Shown here in pieces: positions 1 through 10,531 of a DNA stretch of 64,000 bases. A program made the position numbers and the translations under genes. The notes under the pieces are model-generated. The model worked only from the letters and a program-made list of their open reading frames with translations. It was not told where the DNA came from and made no database searches. Numbering within the stretch: the stretch's first letter is position 1; each line of letters opens with the position of its first letter. Source of the stretch: Darksidea phi (lineage: Eukaryota > Ascomycota > Dothideomycetes > Pleosporales > Lentitheciaceae); NCBI GenBank assembly GCA_030770425.1, contig JASJFT010000027.1, positions 62,001 through 126,000 on the forward strand, given 5' to 3'.

Positions 1-1111
1 GGACATTCCAGACAACTCTTTTTGCTGCGCAAAATCACTTTCCAGAATGATGTTGCGAGTTGGGAGTGTCATTGCGCTGCTTGGTGTGAAACACGGCGGG
101 ATTTGAACTGGCTGTCTCGTGGCGAAGTGAGGAATCAAGATGATGAGCGAGTCGAGTTCGATGAGTGGAATGAGCTTTTGTGGCCTAGGCGGCCTGGATT
201 ATGTAGGTTCTACAACGTTATGTGGGTGGAGTGGCTAGATGGAACTGCTTACTGGAAGGTAGTTGGAAAGCTGTCGACTGTTTGTGGTGCCGGGTTTCGA
301 CGAGAGGGTTAATATTGTCTTAACGCGATTTTACGAGGTTATGGCATAACGCAGGTAGTGCTTATACTAACGTCTTTGGAAATAACTCAAGAAGAACTAA
401 ATACACTTTAGGTACTAGTGATTACAGCAGTGGCTACACAGTTCGTCGCCTATTCTCGACCAAACACAAGATGTTCTACATTGCATGCCACTTTGCTGTC
501 ATTTATCCTGCATGCGCCAAGTATACGTACTATGTGGTCAAAACTCGAGGGCGGAGTATGGATAGTGCTTCGGTTTGAAAATGCGCGTATGATAGATAGT
601 GGTGTGGATGGAGTAAGGTACACTGCATGCAAAAACATACGACTTGGAATCATGTCTATGAAAGATGTAAGAAATAAGCAAATCGGGATGATCCAAGGCC
701 GTAGGATTCTAAAATTGCGCGATAAGTGGGGCTTTTGCGGAAATGACTTTGCGCCCTGTCCCTATTTGGGCGTCTTGGTGCGCCTCAACTTCCGTTCATT
801 CTGACTTACCTTATAGCTGTAGGCTGCTTTATGGGGCAATAAAGGGGGGGGGGGCGTTTGGCCCCCAATGTTTCTAGTCGCTGGACGGGCGGCGTCGTTA
901 ATGGGCTGTGACTCTCACTCTTGTCAGCCGGGCGTAAGAACGCCACGCTTTGAGTAACACCTTCAGGCGATCGAGAACCGCTGTGGTCGCCCGCCTTATC
1001 TTTGGCTGACTCCTTGCTCACCCTCAGCTTGAGCGATCCGGTGAGAAGACATGTTTGTTAGTATAAGAAGTCAAACGTATTTATTCCAATCAATCATCAA
1101 CACGAAACCGC
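1..1111. other. No gene recognised; upstream flank
   Basis: Short open frames occur (22-312, 418-804 and a minus-strand one at 806-1021), but none has a recognisable domain. The 418 frame begins with a GTG, not ATG. A run of eleven G lies at 844-854. Nothing else is supported here apart from the likely promoter of the DUF6536 gene. Confidence 0.5.
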
Positions 1112-3505
1112 ATGGCCAGCTCACAACGAAAGTCGGAAAACGGTACGTCTGGAGGCCACTGTAAACACTAGATCCATTAATCGCTAACCCGAAAACCGTA
1201 GAAATGCAATCGCACTCACATATGAACGCTGTTAAGCTTCGTAGGCTCGAACAAGAGCCGCTTTCTAAAAATTCTCTACCAAAAGCGAACCAAAAGAGCG
1301 TAAAAGACCTCTCTACAAAGATGCAAGATCATGGCAGGCGCGATTTTCCGGCTGGCGCGGAGGGTTTCTAGCATGCATAGCTGTGACCGTAATAGTACTG
1401 TTACTCAACGTCATACTAGCTATAGTAATGGTTACAGCGTGGGATCCGGTTAACGGCATTGCGACAATTTACACCGGTAACTGCTCAGTGTCGTCTCGAT
1501 GGACCATGGCGATGCATCTACTCATCAACTTCCTCAGTAGCTTGCTACTCGGAGCCTCCAACTACTGCATGCAGCGGCTCGCCGCGCCAACTCGTGCAGA
1601 GACCGACAAGGCGCACGCGCGGAAGAAGTGGCTGGATATTGGCATGCCAAGTATTCGGAATCTCTTATCCATTAGCAAGAGTAGGACGGTTCTATGGGCC
1701 TTGATAGGCTTGAGTAGCGTTCCGTTACATTTCCTGTGAGAAGGATTGTGGCTATGCGTGACTGGCATACATGCTAATCGAGAGCAGTTATAACTCGGTC
1801 ATCTTCGGAACGGTCGGGACAAACGGTTTTGAGTTCCTAGTGATCGATCCGGATTTCTTCATTGTCAGAATCGATTCGAGATCCAAGAAACTCGCTTCCC
1901 AATGGAGCCCAGACGATTACGCCGCAATACAAGATCTCGTTTTAGACGGCGGATATATGAATCGAACGAGATTCGAGAATGTTACTGGCGCTGAATGTAT
2001 ATCGCGATACTCAGCAGAGTTCATCACCAGCGGCGTGGGCTTAGGTGTACTGAGTTCAACACGACCCGTATTAATAGAAGGTATCAACATAGTTGGCCAG
2101 ATCGTACAACCACTGGGTCCTTTTCGTAACGCTGTGATACCTCCCTCTGCCGAGGATTTCGCATGTAAGCTCCATATAAACCCTCAAGTTCATAGCATCG
2201 TGGCGTAAGCGTGCTAACCATTTTATAGACTGTTTGAGTCTTAAGGTTCCGTCGAAATGCAAGGTAGAGCTTAGTCAAAACATCCTTTACACTGTTATTG
2301 TGTGCAATGCTGTCAAGCTTGTGGCCATGGTCATGATCTTATGGCGCTGGAACCGAAGAACCATCGTTACCGTTGGGGATGCCATTGAGTCGTTCATAGA
2401 ACAACCGGATTGTACCACAAAAGATTGCTGCCTAATGGCAAGAGACACCGTGGTCAAAATATGGCACCGACCCAATGTCAAGTTCCATCAACGCTTTCAC
2501 CCGAGAGCTAGAGAAGCATGGTTTCGTGCTGTTAGCACGAGACAGTGGGTGGTTTCAATCATGCTGTAAGAATGGGAATTAGACTAGAAATCTAGGGACT
2601 GATGAAAACAAGTTATCTTATCACAATAGGCTTTACAAGTTTCTTTGCCTATTATTCCGCAAAAACCGAGAAATACAATGGACTTGAAAAGATCGGCGGA
2701 TTCGGCAGGGTCAGCACCGGTAATGACGCACTGCGAAGATATAGGCCATGGCCAATACTTTGCTTCGCATGGTTAAACATTGCTAATTACATCGATAGAC
2801 TATTTAATCCATATCGAGTCACTGCAAGGGAAAGATACCATCATCCCTCACATCCTTATCGCCAATCTACCTCAAGCAATCATCTCATTCGTCTACCTAA
2901 CCTACAATGCCCTGTTCACATGCATGTGCGCCAACCGCGAGTGGTCTCGGTACGCAATTAAACGCGCTGTCCTTCGGGTGACGATTCCATCTCCCACACA
3001 ACGCTCAAGCTACTTCATCCAGCTGCCCTACATCTACAGCGTACCGCTACTTCTCGCAAGTGTCCTTCTCCACTGGTTCATCTCCCAGTCCATATTTCTA
3101 GTCCGCATCATTACTTATTATCAAATGCGCGAGTCCGTTGCCGCATCCCAGAGAGTCCTCACAAGTGTCGGGTACTCTGCAAATGCCATATACACGAGCT
3201 TAGGTTGGGGTTCGGCGTTGGTGCTTATTTGCTTGGTTCTTGCCGGTGTTCGTACGTTTCCCAAGGGCATGCCTATCGGTGGGACGAATAGCGCGGTCAT
3301 TAGTGCAGCTTGCCATGTAAGAGATGGTATAGAAGGGCCGACAAAGACGCAGGATGATATCAGCGACCGGCCGCTGCAATGGGGCGTTACTATTGAGGGA
3401 AGCAACGACGTCGTGGGACATTGCAGCTTCAGCAGCAGCGAGGTACAGAGGCCCATAGTAGGTCACTTGTATGCTGGATCTGCCGCGAAGATGAAATTGT
3501 CGTGA
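1112..3505 (+). CDS. DUF6536 domain multi-pass membrane protein
   Basis: This is a fungal integral membrane protein of the DUF6536 family, whose function is unknown. Family landmarks are visible: SGWRGGFLACIAV, LLLGASNYCMQRLAAPTR with KKWLDIGMPSIRNL, FLYNSVIF, IPHILIANLPQ with TYNALFTCM, QLPYIYSVPLLL with LHWFISQSIF, and a C-terminal RPIVGHLYAG. Several hydrophobic segments span the protein. The introns that keep the frame are 1143-1201, 1736-1787, 2165-2228, 2566-2639 and 2720-2798. The start is the ATG at 1112, which opens a 31-nt first exon. The frame from that exon does not run directly into the SGWRGGF frame. A 38-nt GT..AG stretch at 1300-1337 would repair it; otherwise there is a frameshift near 1340. 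The family call is firm. The N-terminal model is uncertain and the gene could be slightly broken. Confidence 0.8.
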
Positions 3506-4542
3506 TATGTTTGGCACGTATTCGGTGAGAATGCAGCATTATAGCGACCTATGGTGTGGTAATGGATGGGCGGACACTCCCGTTTAGATTTAGCGTAGTT
3601 ATCTCGTTTGTGACTGAGCCCAAAAACAACTTGAGCGAAAGAATGAAGTACTAATTTCAGGATGGATGGAAGTTACTTTTCTGGTTCCTGTTTTGCACCC
3701 CAGCCACATCTATTTTAGAACGTAGCACGTTTCTGTGTCCCGTATATTCTCCGAGTTGCCCTTGAAGCCGTGTCGTACCCCAGCAGCACCTGAGAGCCAG
3801 CATTGCATACCCTCAGCTGAGCTTGAAGCTATTTGATTACTTATATTAGTTCATCTTCAGTCGGATTTGTGGCCGATGCTTCCTCCTCAATGGGCTCTTC
3901 GGATGATACAGGGGCGTATAATAGCGTTTGGCTGGAAGGAGGGCTGAGATCAAATCCACCTGGTGATGATCTTGACATTTTGTCGTCACTCTAAAAAGCA
4001 GTGCTCCTAAAGTTCGTGGATGAGTCTGGTCTGTGTCGCAAAAGGGAAAGGACGGAGTGCACACACAAACCTGGAAGGCTTTGCGTGTTTCAAACCTTTT
4101 ATATTTATGTTTCGGCTGTCGAGCTGGAGTCCGCATCTTCCGGGCGGGGCCGGAGTTGACCGCCTTTTATGGGTGCTGCCTCAAAAGCGGTAGCTGACTT
4201 GCGGTGTCCAAGGCTGAAGGAGCTCTCAGATATTATTAGGCAAATCTTCGCAGCTCCGACAATCAATAACGCGCAAATTGTTTTCTTTAAGTTCTCATAT
4301 CTTTACTCTTTAGTACTGTTAGAATTAATTAGGTCTATCAAAATTTATAACTAGAATAAGTACGTAGTGTAGTTGTTATAGGAGTTGACTTTGGTGTAGT
4401 TATAAAATTCGAGCTCCTTTGTAATTGGACTCAAAGTGTTGAAGTGCATCCAACCAATGGTGCCCCGTACGCCGTAGCGTCGCCTACTAATTTTGGCATG
4501 GTAATGGGGGCACGATAGTTTGCCTTGTACTTGTTTTCGAGG
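3506..4542. other. Intergenic, no supported gene
   Basis: A minus-strand frame at 3846-4136 has no recognisable domain. AT-rich sequence at about 4240-4440 suggests decayed DNA next to the phosphorylase-domain relic that follows. Confidence 0.5.
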
Positions 4543-4698
4543 ATGGCGTCGAGCCGCAAGCAGCTGAGTTGCGCGGATTACCACGTCGCGTGGATCTGCC
4601 CGCTCACGGACGTCGAGCTACTACCTACGCGGCTAATGCTCGACGAGGAGCATGTTGGCGGAAGTGGCTATGCGGCCACTGTTTGGGGTCTGTGCTAG
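4543..4698 (+). pseudogene. Relic of NLR-type phosphorylase-like domain (N-terminal piece)
   Basis: A 51-codon frame starting at an ATG reads MASSRKQLSCADYHVAWICP followed by LTDVELLPTRLMLDEEH. This is the opening of the PNP_UDP_1-like domain found at the N terminus of many fungal NLR/STAND proteins, where a DY.VAWICPL..VEL..A..MLD.EH pattern is usual. Homology stops after about 35 residues and the frame ends at TAG 4696-4698. No remainder of the roughly 300-residue domain, nor any NACHT or NB-ARC domain, is seen downstream. It is a truncated fragment, not a working gene. The family call rests on recognising the motif. Confidence 0.65.
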
Positions 4699-5334
4699 CG
4701 CTAGTACCTATATAGGAAGGCTTTCTGCCTAAACCAATCCACATCTCTTACACCAACTTTCATCAGAGCACTACCGGTATATAGCCAAGCTTAGTTGAGC
4801 GACCTACCCAAGATGTCGCCGACTGGCAGGATTCGCAATTTTCGCAGTCAATGTTCCAGCTTGACAACCCGTGGACACTCTGGGGCAGTCCATGCTATCC
4901 AAGTGTACCCGGACGGGCTTATCCGCCAAGACGCCAACAAGATTACCAGCCAGGCGCAGTAAAGCGATCAATTGCAACGATGGGTAGGTACTATATTGTC
5001 CAGCCCCTAAGGCCTTCTGATCGAAGGATCCGTTCGTCAGCCTGCGAAGCATTCAAACTATTGCGATGGTGCGCAACGGGGCACTCTTACTCCGAGTCTC
5101 ACTTCAGCCAAATGCCCCGTAAGCTCAATCCGATATAAAAAGCTTTGCAAACGCCGTAGAAGCATTTTACATCTTCACATCTACTGTTCCTAATTTCGTC
5201 TCTCTCAAAGTCTCTGTCTGCCTATCTTACCAATCCTCTGGAAACCAAGAACATACCCACCACAGAAACTCAAAACCCCTGTTCTGTACTGGACCCCACC
5301 AACTCGTACACCACCCCAGCAACAGCAAACAAAC
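4699..5334. other. Intergenic; promoter and leader of the small Cys-rich gene
   Basis: No coding signal is recognised. From about 5160 the plus strand becomes pyrimidine-rich and then CA-rich, like a fungal 5' untranslated leader, and runs to the ATG at 5335. Confidence 0.45.
5134..5140 (+). promoter_or_regulatory. Possible TATA box
   Basis: TATAAAA lies about 195 nt before the ATG at 5335 and just upstream of the CT-rich leader. Position and sequence suit a core promoter; no expression evidence is available. Confidence 0.35.
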
Positions 5335-5760
5335 ATGCAACAAGACTGCAGTGCCTCAAAGTTGTCGAGCAATCTAGAACTCTTCAACGCGTACGTTGGC
5401 ACCCCTAACACCGGCAACTACTCGTCGATCCTGCAGTTGTGCTGCCACGGGGCGCCCGTTGCGCAATACAACACCGATCCCTGCATGATATACTGCAACG
5501 TCACGGCCCCTGCATCAACACAGGAGATTGCGGACTGCGTGTTCGCGAATGTGGGGTCCATGATGTATGCGGTGACAAAGGGCGAGAATTCAACGACGAG
5601 TACACCGAGTCCCACGGCGAGTATAAAGAGCGCCACGCAGAGTCCGACAGCGACGGGGAAGGCTGCCGAAGGGGGTGCGGTGAGGAGGGAGGGGCTGAGT
5701 AAGGCCTTGTGGATAGTGGTTGGACTGGGTATCCTGGGGGCTGTTGGGGAGTTACTGTAG
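5335..5760 (+). CDS. Small six-cysteine protein with C-terminal membrane segment
   Basis: A single-exon frame encodes 141 residues. Six cysteines (5, 36, 37, 50, 54, 68) lie in the first half, followed by a Ser/Thr/Pro-rich stretch (about 84-106). A terminal hydrophobic helix, LWIVVGLGILGAVGELL, ends the protein. Three N-glycosylation sequons (NYS, NVT, NST) are present. The layout resembles cell-surface proteins with a GPI or tail anchor. However, the N terminus (MQQDCSASKL) has no signal peptide, so either a leader exon is missing from this model or export is unconventional. The start was chosen because it is the first ATG after a typical CT-rich leader. No family is recognised and the function is unknown. 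Confidence 0.6.
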   Translation: MQQDCSASKLSSNLELFNAYVGTPNTGNYSSILQLCCHGAPVAQYNTDPCMIYCNVTAPASTQEIADCVFANVGSMMYAVTKGENSTTSTPSPTASIKSATQSPTATGKAAEGGAVRREGLSKALWIVVGLGILGAVGELL

Positions 5761-5837
5761 ATACAGTCACGTTACAAGCGAGCGGCCAACCTCATCAACT
5801 TTTTTTTTTTGCGACGCGTTACCTATCAACCCTTATA

Positions 5838-6113
5838 GCTCAACCAACTACTATTCGATTGCCCTGCAACGAAGCAGATATCTCCCTAGCCATCTCAGCT
5901 ATCAATCACAATCAGTTCCAGAGCGTTAGTCGCGCTATAGCCACGTTTAACGTCCCCCGAACAACAGTTCGTCGCCAACGCGCTAGAATCGCTACGCGAC
6001 GCAATTACTAGCCTAAATTAAAGAAGCTTTCTAAGCTAGAGGTTTAGCGGCACGAGCTGTTGTACCTGCATGCAGTGGTTCAACTTCCTCGTTTCTCGTA
6101 CCCAGCTATTTGA
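5838..6113 (+). pseudogene. pogo/Fot1-type transposase HTH relic
   Basis: The translation CNEADISLAISAINHNQFQS, then a stretch ending FNVPRTTVRR, matches the psq-type helix-turn-helix that opens fungal pogo/Fot1/Pot2 DDE transposases (pattern EADI.LA..AI..NQ....RA...FNVP.ST.RRR). In-frame stops follow at 6009 (TAG) and about 6045 (TAG). Weak family-like sequence (PKLKKLSKLE) lies between them, and a few more residues follow before another stop. No DDE catalytic domain and no clear terminal repeats are seen. It is a short fossil just downstream of the Cys-rich gene. Confidence 0.65.
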
Positions 6114-6668
6114 TGCTGGACTTTTCAGTTCGCAGTTCAGACAACTAGAGCTATAGCTGACAGAAATGTAAAATTTGCAAGAGCGGAATATGTGTGATTT
6201 GGGCCCAGTACAAAGCTGTAGCTAATGGCTGACTTGAGCGTTGATCAAGCGCGCTTGACCAGGTAGCACAGCGACATGTGACTGACATTGAGGGATTAGC
6301 GATGCGACCCTTCATCTCCTCAAAAAGTGGGCGATGGGCTATATATGTGACAGCGAATAGGCAAGGCTGAACTTGAGAGAGGGATAGCGCGGACAAGGCA
6401 AGGCTGAAACGGCATGCCGAGATTGGTCACATATTCGTTGATACTCCGCGGCTATAATACAAAACAAAACAGAGCAAGTATGCCTACGATTGGATAGGAA
6501 CATGCTGTCCACATGAGTATATTAGCTAAGAATCTAGAGTCTCGGTATAATTTGGATGATGGAATCGATTGATAAGGGTTCTTACAATTATATATATGCG
6601 CTGCTCAACATCTTGTCTTTCAGCCCACAAGGGCATAGTCACTCTCGCAATAACCACGAATGGCGCGC
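6114..6668. other. Intergenic, no supported gene
   Basis: Short frames on both strands (for example minus 6151-6396 and 6526-6918) show no domain. The sequence leads directly into the second phosphorylase-domain relic. Confidence 0.45.
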
Positions 6669-7119
6669 CGATTGAGCCTCGAGGACTACAGGATGGGGTG
6701 GGTCTGCGCGTTGCCTGTCGAACTAGCGGCCGCACTAGAAATGCTTGATGAAGAGCATGACAACCTTCAGATTCAAGAGCATGCAATTTGGCCTGATGGT
6801 GGGAGTAGGAGGAGCTGTACCCACTGTGGCTGACATCCGACTTGGAGACGTGGTGGTCAGCCAGCCGGAAGGAGTCTTCGGCGGGGTAGTACAATACGAT
6901 AAATATAAATCTAGCCACGAGCTCGGTGGCGTACTCTGCTTTGAGATGGAGGCAGCAGGCCTAATGAACAGCTTTCCCTGCCTCGTAATTCGCGGTATCT
7001 GCGATTATGCCGTCTCGCACAAAAACAAACGGTGGCAGGCGTACGCGGCAGGAACAGCGGCGACATGGGCGACAGGGCTCCTTCTCAACATATCAAGACA
7101 GAAAGCTACAAGTGTCTAG
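6669..7119 (+). pseudogene. Internally deleted NLR-type phosphorylase-like domain
   Basis: Three ordered blocks of the PNP_UDP_1-like domain of fungal NLR proteins are readable. Block 1 (6669-about 6770) reads LSLEDYRMGWVCALPVELAA then [12 protein letters not shown]. Block 2 (from about 6770, another frame) reads [20 protein letters not shown] then [20 protein letters not shown]. Block 3 reads [20 protein letters not shown] then [20 protein letters not shown]. Relative to the family, the segment between blocks 1 and 2 is missing along with the reading frame. A larger segment between QYDKYKSS and ELGGVLCFE is also absent. The frame ends at 7119 with no NACHT or repeat domain following. It cannot encode a working domain. 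Confidence 0.8.
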
Positions 7120-7972
7120 AATTCTCGAGCCGGCGGAGCCCCATGGCGGAGTTGACTTAGATGCACCATTTGCTCTCTTTGATTAGCTTTCTGCCAAAGT
7201 GTTGGGGTTAGGCGAGGTTCACCTGCACCCCATACGCACCTTCAAGGGAGCTCCATGGGCAGCTCGATCAGGGACCATGCCCAAAGTGCCAAAATGAACC
7301 CCCAGTCAATGCGCAGCGTCGTAGCTAAGGTGGTGGCGCCGACTTAAGGCTGGCTGAGCGAATGGCTAACCGCTGGTTAAGGCGGGACGGACCTCATAAT
7401 TATTTATTGGCGAGACTCATTGCCCAATGCGGAAGCCCTGCAGGATCTGAAGAGCTGAACGGGAGGAGGAACGTGCCAATGGTAAGCACTAACTAGGGTT
7501 TTTATCGCTCCCTCAATACTCAGCCTGCTGATCAAGCTGTTCTTTATCGACTACGGTGGGCATTTTACAATCTTCACTCAGCAGAAGACTCGTTACTTAC
7601 GAGTGACTCGTCGAGCTACTGCGGCTGAATCCCATATATCAGCAAGTAAAAAGTGTCGTTTTGCAGGATCACTAGCGTTGTATCACTCGACGATGTACGG
7701 CGCTACATGCTCGTATGCATGTGTATCCGATCAATTCCCGCGTGGACATCAGTTCGCTGCTCGCTCCTCTATCATTCGATGGTTGAAACGAAATTTACCC
7801 TTCTTGCAGCTTGCTGCAGAAGCCACAAGGATGATGCCCAACATAAAAGGTAGAAATACCCGACAGTCAGAGCCAGGCAAATCAGCCGCACCATAGGACC
7901 AAAACATTATTAGTTCTCAAAATCCCTCCAGCTGTCGCTAACATGATCTAAGTATTCTAATTTCTCGCCGCC
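7120..7972. other. Intergenic; possible unplaced leader exon of next gene
   Basis: No domain is recognised. Related membrane proteins usually begin with a signal peptide before the NIT..P motif, so a short leader exon of the gene at 7973 may lie here, but none could be placed with confidence. Confidence 0.4.
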
Positions 7973-9238
7973 ATGCCAAACATCACTATACCAGTCTCTA
8001 ATGGAATAATCAACCACGGGAACCCAAAGCTCCTGTGCTTTCATCCAGAGTGGTATGACTACGTTTTGTTCTATTTGGGTAACTATGTTGCCCACGTCGC
8101 CACTATTCTTTTAGAACCCGGCCCGTCAACGTACATGAAGTCTTCCGGCATTTTTTTTTAGCAATGGCCTTCCCTTTATTCGGCATGGCTAGAGCTGTCA
8201 GTATTTTTATTCTCCGGCCAATTTTCGCAGGGGACCCGTTGCAGAGGGCAGCGAAGGCCCGGGCCCTGTGCATGGTGCTGAGGAAGAGCGATGTAGAACG
8301 TCTAAACAAGCTTCGAGACGGAGAAGCTGAAGTCAGCGAGAGTGGAGCTCAGAATGTAGAGCCCGAGGAGAGTCAGTAAGTATTTTCAAACGGCCTGTAC
8401 GTAACCAGCTCCGTCTTAATACAGCCACAGATCCTCTGACAACCTTAAAAAGTGGTGGAAAGGCGGTCTCACCACATGCAAAAAAATGGACATCACCCAC
8501 GGCTCTTACGACCTTCCCCCCACCCATGATAAATACCATGTACCGCCCCACACTCCGGTTTGCGTAAGAGGCGGCAAAATGAGTCCTGTCGAAATTTCCA
8601 GCAGCTACAACTTGGCCCGGATCATCGTCAGTCTCTGCCAGCTTGCGTTCTCCATCACAACACTGTACCGCGCGCGCGGCGACCAGATCCATCAGTACGG
8701 ATATACAGCATTTGGACTGACTGTCCTACCTTACGCATGGATGTCATTCCTAAACTTGGTGGGTAGCTTCCTGACGCCGACGTACCAAACGCTTTACGTC
8801 TTGTGGACACCCGCGCTGGAGGAAGTGCGAGAGTGCGGGGATGATGGCACCGTGGGAGAGATCGACATGAAGAAACTGGAAGCCCACGATTTTGATCTTC
8901 GAACCATCCCCTGGAATCGGAACCTCAAATTGTGTGTATTGGTATTACTCGCATTGGTTCCTTTCGCGATTCTAGGGGCAATGACGGGGTTTGAGGTCGG
9001 GCATAGCACGCTTGCAGTCAGGGTGTGGATTACGTCTTGGCTAGTGGTTAGTGTGGTTAGCCCGGCTCTTATTGGTATTATTACGAATTCGCCTCTGCTG
9101 TTAGAGGGTTCTAGTCGCGTACCTGTAGCGGTATTAGCGTTTGCGGTACTACTTATTTCCTTCACGCCCGTTATTGGAGGGTTTATTATGGTTGGGAAGA
9201 TGTTTAGAGAGTTTGGAGTTTGTACGTTAGTTCGCTAA
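7973..9238 (+). CDS. Fungal multi-pass membrane protein, frame broken at a poly-T run
   Basis: This is a conserved but unnamed fungal membrane protein. The first block (MPNITIPVSNGIINHGNPKL, then DYVLFYLGNYVAHVATI) is the family N-terminal region. It is followed by FPLFGMARAVSIFILRPIF, then DPLQRAAKARALCMVLR, and after an intron at 8376-8424 (GTAAGT..ACAG) by the large transmembrane part ending FREFGVCTLVR. The first two blocks are in different frames. The break falls at a run of nine T at 8151-8159, where one additional T would join them. This is either a homopolymer sequencing error or a real frameshift that kills the gene. The ATG at 7973 starts at the conserved motif, so a signal-peptide exon may be missing upstream. 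Function unknown. Confidence 0.6.
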
Positions 9239-9824
9239 TTTCTATCAACTTGTGGATATTCGGCAAAAGTTTTGTACCTAGCCTGCGCACGACACGGGTG
9301 CCCGCCATATGCTTTAGGTATAAACGGCAGTACCCATCTAACATATCCTACGTCTCCAGACGCTAGTCTACGTAGACAAGAGTCCACTCCAACCGACCGC
9401 TGGTGGCGGAGGTTCAGGAAGAAGTCGAACAATGGACAGGGATAGCTATTACATATGTGATCAATCCGCCTGCTATATAGTAGATACAAAGTCCGATCGA
9501 TAACAGTAGAGGGCGTAGTAAGCATGTTTTGTATTAGTGAGTCATGATACGGCCGTGGCGTGGCATCGATCGTTGCCACCATCCGCAGGGAGGACGGCCG
9601 ACCCGTACCGGCTATACCCTTGTGAGGCTCTAAATTTTTGGAGATGAAGTAGAAAGGTTAGGTAGAGGCGTTCTCGCCACCTAAAAGTTGGTCTGGCGGA
9701 TGCCAAGAGATTCCTAGGGCGGGGCTAGAACGAGGTCTCAAAAGAGGAACGAGATTAAATCCAGGATACTAGAAACTAACTCTATATTGAGGACTATAAT
9801 ATAACTCTTAACTATTAATAATAC
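9239..9824. other. Intergenic, decayed sequence
   Basis: No gene is supported. The region becomes AT-rich towards 9780-9825, immediately before the dispersed repeat. Confidence 0.45.
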
Positions 9825-10008
9825 TATTTGGTTTGGATTTGCATAGTGGGGGCTCTTTCTTGTAAGGTCCGCACGAAACATAGTAGGGGTTTGTACACAG
9901 TAGAGGTGCTATACCCACACCTTATGCATGATAATAGAGCTGTAGAACTGTACACAGTACTATTGGTCGTGAGGTACAGACGAGGTGATGTTTCGAACAT
10001 CGAGCATT
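9825..10008 (+). repeat. Dispersed repeat, copy A
   Basis: This segment is the reverse complement of 58981-59163. Shared stretches include TTTGGTTTGGATTTGCATAG, GCTATACCCACAC, GTACACAGTACT and CGAGGTGATGTTTC. Differences are largely A/G and C/T, as expected after RIP. A short translatable stretch (KVRTKHSR.LYTV.VLYPH) is preserved in both copies, so the repeat may derive from a coding part of a retroelement, but no family is recognised. Similarity fades just beyond both ends. Confidence 0.75.
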
Positions 10009-10146
10009 GAGGCGACGAGCGAGTAATAATATGTGCTGTCGAACCGCAGAGCCTGGTTGGGAGACCAACAGTGGTAGCGATGAGTTAGTACACCCACACT
10101 ACCGCCCACAGTATAAAAATTGCCTGCGATGATAACAGCATCCTAC

Positions 10147-10220
10147 TTACTGTATCCATCTCTTATCCTTAGCCAGCCAGCTTCCTTACTATATCCATCT
10201 CTTATACCCAGCGAGCTTCC
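10147..10220. repeat. Tandem duplication of about 36 bp
   Basis: Two imperfect units lie head to tail (10147-10185 and 10186-10220). Each begins TTACTRTATCCATCTCTTAT and ends in GAGCTTCC or CAGCTTCC. They follow a TATAAAAA at about 10112, so this could be the leader region of a retroelement promoter or LTR, but that is inference. Confidence 0.6.
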
Positions 10221-10485
10221 TTATATCAACACCCACCAACCACATGTCTTCGCCAACGATCGTTCGCCGAATCCTTCAGAACCACTAACCAGGGTATAAC
10301 GACGTATTCGAGTACGGCGCTCTAAACCTTTTGAATATCGTGGTGGAGCACCCCCGGCGCTATAAGCGGGAGGTGCTGTCGACAGGGCTCCTCGATCAAA
10401 ATAACTATTGGTACAAAACCAACTACACGCTGGACATAGTCGGGGGAAATAGTGGCGACAGGATCCTCGTGCAGCTGTTGGCAGC

Positions 10486-10531
10486 TAATAACCTGTATAA
10501 ATCTGAAAACTAGCACTGAAATTTTAACCTA
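10486..10531 (-). repeat. Fragment of the MITE-like family
   Basis: The block contains TCTGAAAACTAGCACTGAAA, flanked by AATAACCTGTATAAA and TTTAACCTA. This is the core of the element at 17464-17631, read there on the minus strand (17541-17580). The terminal arms are not recognisable here, so this is a truncated copy. Confidence 0.65.

Noticed and set aside
7910..8095. Minus-strand frame with protein-like sequence
   Set aside because: The plus strand of the same DNA encodes a conserved membrane-protein block, so this is an antisense shadow.
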